Source of the DNA: Temnothorax longispinosus
Lineage: Eukaryota; Arthropoda; Insecta; Hymenoptera; Formicidae
Length of the DNA: 64,000 nucleotides
Direction of reading: 5' to 3'
Assembly: GCF_030848805.1 (NCBI RefSeq)
Contig: NC_092361.1
Location: 12,451,444 to 12,515,443 of the forward strand
Position numbers and translations under genes: made by a program. How positions within the stretch are numbered: the first letter of the stretch is position 1; each line of letters starts with the position of its first letter. Below, piece by piece: positions 35,501 through 45,486 of this stretch. The notes beneath the pieces were generated by a model. It did not search any database, was not told the origin of the DNA, and saw only the letters and a program-made list of their open reading frames with translations.

Positions 35501-38214
35501 AATCCGTCGATTCTTTCGGCAGTTGCGTGGGCATATTGTCAATCGAGCAGACCAGCACGCCGGGGCCCTTGAAGGATTTCGTGTCCTTGTTCCGGTCGGC
35601 ATCGTATAGACAAAATGGCGTATCGATCGTCGTGCACTCGTTCATGAACCTTGCGTGAAAAATTAACAGTTGTATAACAATAATCATCTCACTGCCATTA
35701 TAAAGCAAGATAAATTGAAGAGCACAATCCATGCCATAATTACTTAATATAATTTAAAAAATTTTACGTTTACAAGAAAATACAGTGCAATATATGCCAA
35801 CAGGTCGTGCTTTGACATTATTATAAGTTGTTATTACATAATTATATATAAATTATTATATATCATATTATAAATTATATTATAAATCTATAATTAAAGT
35901 GTAAATTAATAATGATAAACAAATTATTGTATGATCATAATTATAATTATAACTGATAATATTGATGCAGAATTTTACTGTCTTCGGAGAAGACTTCTTC
36001 TGTTATACGCTTTTCCGAATCCCTAACACGTACTCGATGCTGCCGCCCGGATCAGCGGATATGTCGCAGATACCGAGCATCCGGTGCGGCAGGGCGGGAG
36101 CGCCGACGCTTATCGGCAGCCACGGGGTGTTAGCGGGCCTGAGGAGGTATTTCGCGTCCGGTATCGTCAACAACTTTGGCGAGTCCACCGCCCAGTATAT
36201 GCCGTTGATAATGACCGAGGCATACGGCGCTATCTTTTTGCTGAAGGTAGAAATGTACAGCTCCGGATGCTGGTCGTACTCCTCGGGATCAAAACCGCCG
36301 CCCTCCTTCCTCTTCAGGTGATGCCTACGCCGCACCTCGCAACCGTATATCTTCGTCGTATCTGGAACGATTTGAAGAAGATATAAATACCGTATACTGA
36401 TAAGAGATTATACCGCTGTGATAAATATTTTTGTTTACTCTAAACGACGATGGATTCCACGACTCTTGTGCAAAGAGTTTTATCATGGAAAAAAAAGAGA
36501 AAGATATATAATAAGATGATGCAATAAGAGTGACGAAAAGATAAAATATCTTTCTATCGCGAAGCTATTAAGATCATATATAATCATACAGCGCGATACA
36601 ATATGATTATATTTAATGATTATATACATAATAATTATGGTATTGATTATTTTATTTCAAACAATGTAAATTAAACTGCGAATAAAAAATGTAATATTCT
36701 GTAATTTAAAGAAAAAGTTACATCAGTTTCAGAAGACCAGTTTACATGACGATTATGATGTTTGCGAGAGGGCTCGACGACTTAAAAGCGATAAAGCGTT
36801 TCGCGAGTTGCGAAACGACGTCGCGAGTTGGAACATACCGCCGTGCTCAGCGACTTTCCGCAACATTTCGGGCGGCACATATTCGTGAGGCAACTCTTGG
36901 AAGACCTCCTGACCACCCTGGCTAACGTTACCGCTGCCCGTGAAGACGAAGGTCAACGGGCCGATCGACTTCGGCATGGCGCCCAGCGCGATTTCATATC
37001 CCGCACCGCGGATCGCTTGGCGTGCCATAGCTGAATCTCTATAATTATGCGCCGGTCCAATGTGCTAATCAAACGATTAATTTATTATTAATTTATTAAT
37101 TATTAAATATTGAATCGATAGAGACGTTCATGTTGTTTGGAATAACTTTCATCTCAATTAAAATACATGTAATAGTCTGATATTTTTTAGAAGTTACAAT
37201 AGTATATAACAGATCTCATTGTGATCTCTTACACCCGGATCTTGATAATTGCTTATCACATGCACCTAGTTTATTTTTTCCACTACACTTTTCCACTAAA
37301 GGAGAAGTACAAGAATACAACAAACAAAATTTTATCAATTAGATAATACTCTCGATCTTAATGGGTCACTTAAAGAGATAACATTTATTTAAATTTTTAT
37401 AAAATTTTGCAAAGATAACAGTGGGTAATTCTAAGTTTTTATACACAGTCTACGGTTTAAACTGTAGAGAAAATAAAATTGATTATTATCAATTTAATAT
37501 AAACAAAAAAAAATTATATCTCAGAATATAACGTATATAATTTTACATTCTTTTTTTAAATCACGTTATAATTGATCCCGAACAACATGACGTCTATCAA
37601 TTCAATGAAATATTTAATAATTAATAAATTAATAATAAATTAATTGAATGAATCCAATAGAACATTTAATTCAATAATAATTTCTGGATCAATGGTGCAT
37701 TTATGATCATTTCTAGAATACATAAGCGTACCATGAACGGAGTATGGTGACCCAAGGCTAGCAGCCTCAGGCCCAAACCGTGAAGTATGTTCACCATTCC
37801 GGCGACCCCGGCGTACTTGCCGAAAGCCACCACTCTTTGGCCATCCGCGTCCGTGAGTTTCTCGTAGTCCAGGAGACGTATGTTCTTCTCCAAAATCGCG
37901 TCCAGGAGGGGCATATTACTCTCCTGGGCCTTGATGGTGTGCGAGAACAAGCAGTACGTCTTATTGGGTATCAATTGGTCCACCGGCACCTGCTTGACAC
38001 CGAAGATGACGGAGGCTGAGCTGATGTCCTCCTGCAGCAAGGCGCCTGCCGCCTGGTAGGCTTGGGCGGGATACGCCCTTCGGTTGCTGGGCTGCACGAT
38101 CACCTTCACGCCCGATCTGACGAGGCGGCGAACGTTCGCCGGGGCTAACGGTGCCCTCCTCTCCCATACTGATTGATCCTCTCGTCTTATAGCTATTACT
38201 TTGCCCTTAAGATT
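32503..38214 (-). CDS. Bifunctional lysine-ketoglutarate reductase / saccharopine dehydrogenase (alpha-aminoadipic semialdehyde synthase)
   Basis: Catalyses the first two steps of mitochondrial lysine breakdown: lysine plus 2-oxoglutarate to saccharopine, then to aminoadipate semialdehyde and glutamate. Nine exons join in frame: 38214-37732, 37064-36839, 36361-36034, 35649-35286, 34763-34441, 34126-33877, 33759-33496, 33408-33027, 32618-32503. The LKR half shows WERRAPLAP and GVKVIVQPSNRRAY near the start, then CLFSHTIKAQ, RVVAFGKYAG and CDISADPGGSIE. The SDH half begins at the Rossmann motif VVVLGAGYVSAPL, followed by VSLLPYSLH, NEVGLDPGIDHFLA, SWCGGLPAPE, NPLRYKFSWSP and FPNRDS. The end is LDGEIQQRGMVLPFTPDIY...; about 911 residues are visible, against about 926 in mammals. 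Only the short 5' exon with the start codon and mitochondrial targeting peptide is missing; it should lie between 38215 and about 39300. No frameshift was seen. Confidence 0.96.
35061..35173. mobile_element. Small foldback MITE in an LKR/SDH intron
   Basis: The inverted arms TCTGTTTTCTGTTGCTGAAC and its diverged complement ending about 35173 continue through CTAGTTCAGAGTTAATCTTT. Total 113 bp, non-coding, between the exons at 35286 and 34763. Confidence 0.65.
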
Positions 38215-39391
38215 CTAAAAAGATTCGATGCGAGGAAACGCACAGCTTAATTAGTATGCTTTACGCATCTGCGATGGTTCGTTTAAAATAAACCTGCTTC
38301 TTTTGTTATTGATTTTTCAAAAGGAATTACCCAGAGGAATTTAGACCACCGGACGTTTCACACGAGGAGCAACGGAAGAAAAGAGTAGAGGAATTTTTTT
38401 AATTCAAAGCCCGACTTTGGAAATTAAGGAAAATTCAATTTTTTTTAATCGAATGAATAATTTCTATCGATTTTTTTCTCTCGTATCCACTCGGTTTTTC
38501 GCCGAAGAATGTCTGGTGATGTCTGGCGTCGGCGCGATTGATTATACGGATCGTCATCGAAATTATGCCACGTAGAACGCGTTATTTCGAACGTATCTGG
38601 ATGCTTACACTTATACATCTGGCGTTATGGGTGACAACACGAGTCGCAGCGGTCAGCAGACGACGTGATTCACGTCCAGCCTTGATCAATCCTAACACCC
38701 GCATCACACCTTGGTCGATGCTGATTTAGCGGCAGTGTAAAGGTCGCCGGGAGGAGATCCGAGAGGAATTCACCAGTTGAAACCGATTCGCGGCGATCGC
38801 GTCGACTGGAATAACGCGAATCTCTCGCTTGTGTTCGAACTGTTTTTGAATGTTTTGAACAGAGTCAACAATGTATTACTGTATGTATTACGTTATACTA
38901 CACGTATGTGCTCGTACGGCTTGGGTCAGTGAAAATGTCAGAAAGTATTACAAAATCGTCGATAAACTCGGAGTCACGCTCTTATCGGCATCGTACGACC
39001 CTCTGACCATCGTATACTGGCAGTACCATTGAAAGGAGCGTACGGTGCAACCCCGGAAAAATTTGTTTTTCTTTTCACGCGCGTTTATCGCTACCGGCCT
39101 GATAATGACGACACGCGCGCACCAAGAACAAATGTCTAATCGTAAACAATAGACTTGTCAAGCGTATGACGCTAGTGTTTTCAATAGTATGCCTTAATCA
39201 CCGTATTTGAAGAGATCATGGAATTGAATTAGAAAGATTCTGGTGCAGTTTCGTAGGATTTTAATGTACAGGTATCTCTCCATGGAGTTATTACAGAGAA
39301 CGGCATTGTGCAACTGAGCAAACACTGTACATGTGTTCTCATAACAATCTCATAACAATCGTAAATTCAATGCCTCGTATGCGTACTGAAA
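38215..39391. other. Region between LKR/SDH and RAP74 genes
   Basis: It should hold the promoter and first exon of the LKR/SDH gene and the 3' UTR of the RAP74 gene, both read leftward. A CpG-rich part lies at 38520-38830. No exon could be assigned. Confidence 0.4.
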
Positions 39392-42122
39392 TCAGTTGGA
39401 TTGCGTTTTGATTGATAGATACATTTTGTTCTTGATGGTCTGCTTGGTAGGATTTATCTTTTTCAGTATTTGAGTCATAATGTTGACAAGTTGCTCGGAT
39501 GTGAGACCGGTCTTCTTGGATTTGAATTTCTGCAGCAACTCGGTCGTTGTCATCGGCTTACGTACTAAATACCGCCTCACTGCTTCCTCCGTAATTCCCG
39601 ATTCGCTGAAAGATATAAAATATAATTATTATAATCATCGTAATAAATATTATAATTATTATTGCACGTTTATATCATGTCTGTGCAGATACAAAGACAG
39701 AAACATACTTTGCTCCCGGTATATACGACGTTACTGGAACTAGATTGAAGTTATCGAGTTTTAATTTTTTCGCTTGCGACAAGTCTGGAGATCCAGATTG
39801 CTTTCTCTTAAGAGAATCCGAGACACCGGACGCTGCAGGTGTTGGCGTGGAACATCTCGAGCTATGTGCACTGTTAGGTTTCTTGTTATCTTTCTCTTTT
39901 AGCGCTGTATCCGAATCTGATTCTGAGTCGCTGGAGAAATCGCTAGAGGAATCCTTTCCTGACGCTGACTTCTTCTGATCCTTTTTCTTGGCTTTCTTCT
40001 TCTTCTTTTTGTCTTTCCTCTTGTCCATTTCTTTACCAAGCTTGTCTTTGTCCTGTGACAAAGTACATTAGAAATGTAGGACAAAGTAGTTAGCAAACAC
40101 ACAACAATGATAATAATGATAAATGCGATGGAATAATTTATCGTTTAAAGAATAACGTATGTGTATTGTATGTGTGTTTATCAATAAATGTCATGACAAT
40201 ATGTTACATTACTTTATCATCCTTTTCCTTTCCTTCATCGTCTTCATCCTTATCTTCTTCACCGTCCTTCTTATCTGTTTGTTCCTCATCGTCTTCGTCT
40301 TCGTCAGACGCGAGCAATTTTCTCAACGCATCCTCTTCTGCAACAGACTTCTGCTGGTCATCCGATTCAGAATCAGAGGAATCGGAAATATAATCACATT
40401 CCCTTCCTTCTTCATCGCCGTCGTCGCTCTCCTCGAACGCTTCATCGTCTGAGACATTTTTCTTCTTCTTTTTCTTTTGCAGTTGAGCTGTGAAATTTAA
40501 TTAAACCATATATTGTATCTGTCTATAATACATGATTAATACATACTTTCATTATGCGAAAATAAATATGTATATAATTACAGATAATTTTGTTTATTAC
40601 CTTTATCTTTCTTTTTCTTTTTTCCATCATCCTCATCCTCAGAGGCTTTCTTATTCTCATCTTCATCGCTGTCTGACTCATCATCGTCGCTGTCCATCCA
40701 TTCGTCCATCTCTGATATTTTCAATTCTTTCTCTTTCTTACCCGGTCTCTTGCCTTTACCACCTTCCACCAATTCCTCCTCGTCTCCACCGTCCTCGTCA
40801 TTCCTCAATCTCTTGCGTAACATCAGCGAAAAATAATTCATTACCTTATTTCTACGACTGAATTCCTGCTCTGCTTCCTCAGCACTGAGAGCCTTGTACC
40901 TCTGGATCGGCTGAAAGTTATACCTATACGTGAAAGTTTGACTTTTGAGTATTTATCGATGAACAATCAACAATACAAAATCCCTACCATTCGTGCAAAG
41001 GAAAGGCCTCTATGGCACCATCGGCAGCATGCGTGAAGACGTAATATGCAGCATTTTCACTGACTCCTCCCTCGCGAATGCCTTTGAACTTCTTTCCAGT
41101 TTTTCCACCAGATTTCAAAATCCATGGCTGATCCTCCGGTTTATACTTCCTACTGGTAATGCCATACTTCTTTCTCCTGGCTTCCTCTCTGGCATCACGT
41201 CCAAATTCGGACCCAGCACCGAACTTTGGCATTTCTTCTTCTATACCCTTGTATTCTTTCATATTGTTCTCTCGTTCCATTTTCACCTGGGTCCACTTTG
41301 AAAAGTCTACATTCAATGTTGCATTGAATCTCATGACATTGTGTTTCTTCTTGCTATTTCTAAAAGAATCCGTAAATTGACTTTTGTGTTATGGCTAGTC
41401 TACAATGAGTCGTTAGTCGTTAGTCAGATGTCAGAAGAGAGTCGGAAAAAGTCATAAACGTGTCATAAGGCGATCGGAAGTCTGTAATCGGCAATCACAC
41501 ACATAAGCGATTGGCCAAATGCCATCTCTTAAGGCCATTGCACGTAACAAAGTTTTAGTCATAATCGTAAGGCCGTAAGAAAATAGACCAATCACATTCG
41601 ATTATTCTTCGAGCTCAAGGAGAATAATCGACTGTGATTGGTCTATTTTCTTACGGCCTTACGATTATAACTAAAACTTTGTTACGTGCAATGGCCTTTA
41701 CGATCACCGATTACAGGCCTCCGATTGCCTTACGATACGCTTATAACTATTTCTTCCGACATCTGACTAACGACTAACGACTCATTGTAGACTGGCCATT
41801 ACAATGATGTAAAATGTAAATGAAGAAGAAACACAGTATTAAATAACAAATACTAACTTTGGTACTCGAATACTAAATTCCTGCACGGATGGTGCAACTG
41901 AAGGCTGAAAAAAAAAAAATATATATATATATATAATCGCCGTAAAAATAACAATTCTTTTTCTAAGATAATAAGGTAAATTGTCCTTCCGGATTACACA
42001 ATTACAGTAACATAACCTACTCCATTGTTGCAGCTATAACCATTCTCACCCGAGAACACTCGAAAATTCTCCCTGCAGCTATAACCTATTGAACTTACCT
42101 TTGAAACTGTACTTGAATTCAT
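39392..42122 (-). CDS. General transcription factor IIF subunit 1 (TFIIF alpha, RAP74)
   Basis: Binds RNA polymerase II with TFIIF beta and supports initiation and elongation. Complete in seven exons: 42122-42099, 41904-41858, 41359-40988, 40923-40601, 40487-40213, 40052-39709, 39605-39392; all junctions keep phase. It starts MNSSTVSK before a GTAAGT donor and is 532 residues long (human about 517). The N-terminal dimerisation barrel shows FSIRVPK, MPKFGAGSEFGRDAREEARR, KYKPEDQPWIL, GGKTGKKFKGIREGGV and YYVFTHAADGAIEAFP. The middle is a long charged linker with alternating acidic and lysine blocks, including KKKKKKNVSDDEAFEESDDG, which matches human KKKKKKGSDDEAFEDSDDGD in position. The C-terminal winged helix shows ITEEAVRRYLVRKPMTTTEL and KKTGLTSEQLVN, the part that binds the FCP1 phosphatase. 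The gene is divergent from AFG3L2. Its second intron carries nested MITEs. Confidence 0.97.
41392..41798. mobile_element. Outer TTA-flanked MITE in RAP74 intron 2
   Basis: TTA duplications at 41389-41391 and 41799-41801. The inverted ends TGGC(T/C)AGTCTACAATGAGT continue CGTTAGTCGTTAGTCAGATG. The right arm is split from the left by the 41532-41698 insertion. Confidence 0.85.
41532..41698. mobile_element. Inner TTA-flanked MITE (167 bp)
   Basis: TTA at 41529-41531 and 41699-41701. The arms start AGGCCATTGCACGTAACAAA and are near-perfect, ending in a core GTAAGAAAATAGACCAATCA / GAGAATAATCGACTGTGATT shared with 26518-26676. It is inserted into the 41392-41798 element. Confidence 0.9.
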
Positions 42123-42669
42123 ATCGTAACTTGATAAAAACTTTGGCGTGATTTAACACTGCATTTAATGATTTAAAGGAATGTGTCTTTGAGCTACAAC
42201 ATACATAATTCAATCCAACAGTAATCCAACAACGGTTAACAACAATCAACGTGGAACGTGAATCAACGACTACGTTCCGAGACTTCCGACTTCCGAGTTC
42301 CGATATTCACTGCCACCTTGATGGAAATATTTTACTGAAAATATAATAAAATTTTACTGAAATTCTCTCAACTGATCCCATTTTTTTATTGTTATTCCAT
42401 CAATATTTTAGTAAAAATTCAGTTTTTTCAATTAAATTCAGTAAATTTTATGATATCTAATATAAAAGAAATTTTGTTACTACCAGAGCTCTCTGTTAAT
42501 AGTATAATTTAACTTTCCTTATATTTCACACTTATTACATTACATTTAATAAGAAAAATTGTTATTTATTTTGAAATATATATTCATTCAGTAAATTTCA
42601 ATAATTTATTTCACTTTTCATCGATTTCATAATGGCCGGTTCTACAATTGGTTGTATCGTAGCGTCGTA

Positions 42670-42945
42670 AGGCTGAGTTTCCACTGAGCGCGTCACGCGT
42701 CGCGTCATCCAATCAAAACATCCCATTTCGATTCCGTCACAAGAATGTAATGAAATGGGATGTTTGGATTGGTTAACTTGTGACGACGCCTAAGGCTGAG
42801 TTTCCACTGAGCGCGTCACGCGTCGCGTCGTCACAAGTTAACCAATCCAAACATCCCATTTCATTACATTCTTGTGACGGAATCGAAATGGGATGTTTTG
42901 ATTGGATGACGCGACGCGTGACGCGCTCAGTGGAAACTCAGCCTT
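42670..42945. mobile_element. Foldback MITE with a third internal copy of its end
   Basis: The arm AAGGCTGAGTTTCCACTGAG, continuing CGCGTCACGCGTCGCGTC, occurs at 42669, again in direct orientation at about 42791, and inverted at the right end. The last 120 bp are the complement of the first 120 bp, so the second copy sits in the loop. Each arm also holds a smaller hairpin with AACATCCCATTTC. No gene. Confidence 0.8.
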
Positions 42946-42946
42946 A

Positions 42947-43819
42947 CATACAGGTCTGGAAACTTGTAGGGTGGGGAGTGACTCAGATAGTGAGGCAAAA
43001 TGGCGAACTTAGGGGTGAGCCAATCAAATTAGGCCGCGTTTCGATGCATGTTCAAAGCGCTATTGGCGTTATTCTATCCTTGTTTATGCGTGTGCGTGTG
43101 CGTGTGCATATAGATATATATACATATATACATACATACATACATACATATTATATATATACATATATAATATGTATGTATGTACATATGTATATATGTA
43201 TGTATGTATAATTGTATATATATATATTATATACCTTTGTACATTGATATATATAATACCTTTGATATATAATTTTATATAATTGTATATAATTCTATAT
43301 AATTAATACATAACCTTATGCAAATGCGAAAATGCAATCGACAAAACTGTTTAAATAATTCACACTTACATCAATGAGAATTTTTCCATCTGGACCACGC
43401 TTCTCTAATTTTCACACGATGCACGTTGGCTCAAAATGACGCTCACACACATGTTGCGACGATTTCAATACTGCAATGCCGGGAATTGCAGATTCCCATT
43501 TTTTACGCAATTCTTCGTCCTGAGGCACTTTAAAAACGGAACATTTTTCTGTATTGTCCTTAAATTTCTTCCAGCAATTCGGCACAATGCACGCTTTTGG
43601 CATTGTATTTACAATTTATGTTAACTTTCACTCATACAAGTTTCAAAGATTTTCACTGATTTCGAATTTTGACACACGATCACCACCATTTGAACATGGT
43701 CACGGTCGGCTCAGTTTCCCGTCCGTCCGATAGGTTTGCTCCAATACTGGGGTCTACGTGCCTCACTAACGGTGACACCCCCCACCACTTAAAAACACAG
43801 GAGTTTCCAGACCTGTATG
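42947..43819. mobile_element. THAP-containing DNA transposon remnant (873 bp)
   Basis: The inverted ends CATACAGGTCTGGAAAC, followed by GT.GGGTGGGG.GT and TAGTGAGGCA (allowing mismatches), lie at 42947 and 43819, with TA outside each. It contains a THAP-domain exon on the minus strand (43370-43603) and an ATAC/ATAT microsatellite at about 43105-43240. A THAP domain inside terminal repeats fits a P-like or other THAP-bearing transposon (inference). Confidence 0.6.
43370..43603 (-). pseudogene. THAP zinc-finger exon with in-frame stop
   Basis: Starts MPKACIVPNCWKKF and shows the C2CH THAP layout: Cys5, Cys10, then CERHFEP (Cys and His) near residue 53, with SVFKVPQDEELRKKWESAIP between. The frame stops at TGA (43412-43414) immediately after CIV. 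Yet it continues in the same frame for 14 codons with KLEKRGPDGKILID, a normal THAP C-terminal stretch, up to a GTAAGT donor at 43369. The stop therefore looks like a mutation of a sense codon, perhaps TGG, in an exon that once spliced onward. It lies inside terminal repeats, so it is a decayed transposase 5' exon rather than a host gene. Confidence 0.7.
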
Positions 43820-43906
43820 TAAGACCGTGGTCGTAACTCGTAAGAAATTGACCAATTATGATCAAATTTAAAGAGAATAATCGACTGTGATTGGGTAATT
43901 TCTTAA

Positions 43907-44491
43907 GGGTCGACAGGAGTAACACTACCGACCTCTGTCGGGTTGCTTAGCTGCGAGTCCGTATTTTATTTATTATAAATTTTTTAAGAGCCAAAATGGA
44001 AAATCCGGCTCTGTACCAGCTTGCGGCTGATCTTACTGATTAAAACGAGCATAAGTTTAATGAGATTTGTTAATTAATTTGGCTAAAATTTGGGACAAGC
44101 CGTTCCTAAGCAGCTTTGCAGGCTTGCTTAGAGCTGCAAAGCTGCTTAGGAACGGTTTGTCCCTAGCCAAATTAATTAACGAATCTCATTTCACTTATGC
44201 TCGTTTTAATCAGTAAGATCAGCCGCAAGCTGGTACAGAGCCGGTTTCCATTTTGGCTTTTAAAAAATTTATACTAAATAAAATACGGACTCGCAGCTAA
44301 GGGCCAATTTCACCAACCACAGTTAGCTTAACCGACGGTTAAAGTTAGCAGGATTGACCAATAGAAATGAATCCACCCTGCTTTCTATTGGTCAATCCTG
44401 CTAACTTTAACCGTCGGTTAAGCTAACTGTGGTTGATGAAATTGGCCCTAAGCAACCCGACAGAGGTCGGTAGTGTTACTCCTGTCGACCC
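43907..44491. mobile_element. TTAA-flanked foldback element
   Basis: TTAA at 43903-43906 and 44492-44495. Inverted arms of about 200 bp start GGGTCGACAGGAGTAACACT and run through CTCTGTCGGGTTGCTTAGCT, with a loop near 44125. The right arm is interrupted by 44301-44448. It is itself inserted in a fragment carrying the GTAAGAAATTGACCAAT core. Confidence 0.85.
44301..44448. mobile_element. TAA-flanked GGGCCAATTTCACC MITE (148 bp)
   Basis: TAA at 44298-44300 and 44449-44451. The ends GGGCCAATTTCACCAACC and complement flank a palindrome through GTTAGCTTAACCGACGGTTA. The undisturbed left arm of the host element reads GTTGCTTAGCTGCGAG, proving a single TAA before insertion. It is related to 62239-62372. 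The TIR and TAA target fit PIF/Harbinger (family knowledge). Confidence 0.92.
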
Positions 44492-44586
44492 TTAAGCCTT
44501 GTGTCCACGATGCAAGAACTGTGTCCGAGTTTCGGCCAATGAAACTGCTACTTTTCTGTATGAAAAAGTGTGTGTCCGGGCCCTTA

Positions 44587-45126
44587 AGGTGCGATTTCAT
44601 GGGCGTCAGTTGACGCGCGTCAAGACGATTTTGTGACGTCATGTTGTTTCTGCGTCGACGCTGAAGAAGTTCAGATTTTCCAACTTCTAGCGTCAAAGTG
44701 TCATGTCGGTTCGTTAAAAATCGCGAACTTTCTAAACGCAAAATAGGAAATATCGCGTGGTAAAATCCATGCACTGCACGATTCTCAAAAATCTCTGCAA
44801 CCCAGTATTTCTTTTTTTTATATTTCCTCCTTTTATTTTCTTCAATTGCAGCTATCACGGCAAATGCTGCTGCTATACGTCTTTTTTGAATTTCTGAATT
44901 TCTTGAATTTATAACATTTGCACATTCTACCATCCACTCATAATATTTCATTGACGGCGAACACATTTTTTCGAAAACTACTGCAATAAATAATAACACT
45001 GCAGGTTATGTGTATCAATTTCTCGACGCGAGTTCCAAAAATTGACGCATGGTCAATTGACACATTGACGCTTCTTCATTGCGCGTCAGAATATCGGCGT
45101 CAACTGACGCCCATGAAAAAGCACCT
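44587..45126 (-). mobile_element. Harbinger-like element, deleted (540 bp)
   Basis: TTA at 44584-44586 and 45127-45129. The inverted ends AGGTGC.ATTTCATGGGCG continue TCAGTTGACGC. The minus strand carries a piece of a transposase-like frame (about 44640-44999). The 3-bp TTA duplication and the protein fragment agree on PIF/Harbinger. Confidence 0.8.
44640..44999 (-). pseudogene. N-terminal fragment of a PIF/Harbinger-type transposase
   Basis: The frame includes RRIAAAFAVIAAIEE, then RRKYKKKKYWVAEIFENRAV and HGFYHAIFPILRLESSRF. This matches the start of Harbinger transposases (R.WVRP....R..HG.Y..L..ELR.ED...F) in order and spacing. The catalytic DDE region is absent; the frame runs on through the terminal repeat and into the neighbouring MITE, where it is meaningless. 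This copy cannot move itself but keeps both ends. Confidence 0.65.
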
Positions 45127-45486
45127 TTATGCTCGTATCACACTAGCGATTGGCGATTGCGTCTACGTTTGCGTTTACATCTGATTTAGGCCCATCGGAT
45201 ATATACTGTGGCACGGATCTTCGCGGGCGACGCGGGTTGAGGGGGGTCGATCGGAGGCGACCGGCCATCGATAACGATTGACGACAGCATCGGGGATAAA
45301 CGAAAAACCCGGAACCAAGAGCCAATGTGTGCCGCCGTCGCTTCCTACCACTACTGCCTCATCGGCAATGAATAAAATGGTCGCCCGCGGCCGGTAGTGC
45401 GTCGCGCCCCGAGATTCAGCGAGAGAAAAAATAATAAGTAAACGGAAACCTCGGATCTCCTGACAGGCACGACGACCGCACCAAGC

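Larger units (their letters stand above)
42123..45486. promoter_or_regulatory. Divergent RAP74/AFG3L2 intergenic region, filled with transposons
   Basis: The start codons of two housekeeping-type genes are 3.36 kb apart and point away from each other. At least five mobile elements occupy 42670-45126, leaving about 550 bp next to RAP74 and 360 bp next to AFG3L2 for native promoter DNA. The 360 bp by AFG3L2 is CpG-rich with no obvious TATA box. Confidence 0.5.

Noticed and set aside
43105..43240. Alternating ATAC/ATAT repeats as a CRISPR-like array
   Set aside because: A simple microsatellite with no unique spacers; CRISPR is not expected in an insect genome.
44448..44999. 183-codon minus-strand frame as an intact gene
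   Set aside because: Only about half resembles a Harbinger transposase. The rest translates terminal repeats and a neighbouring MITE.
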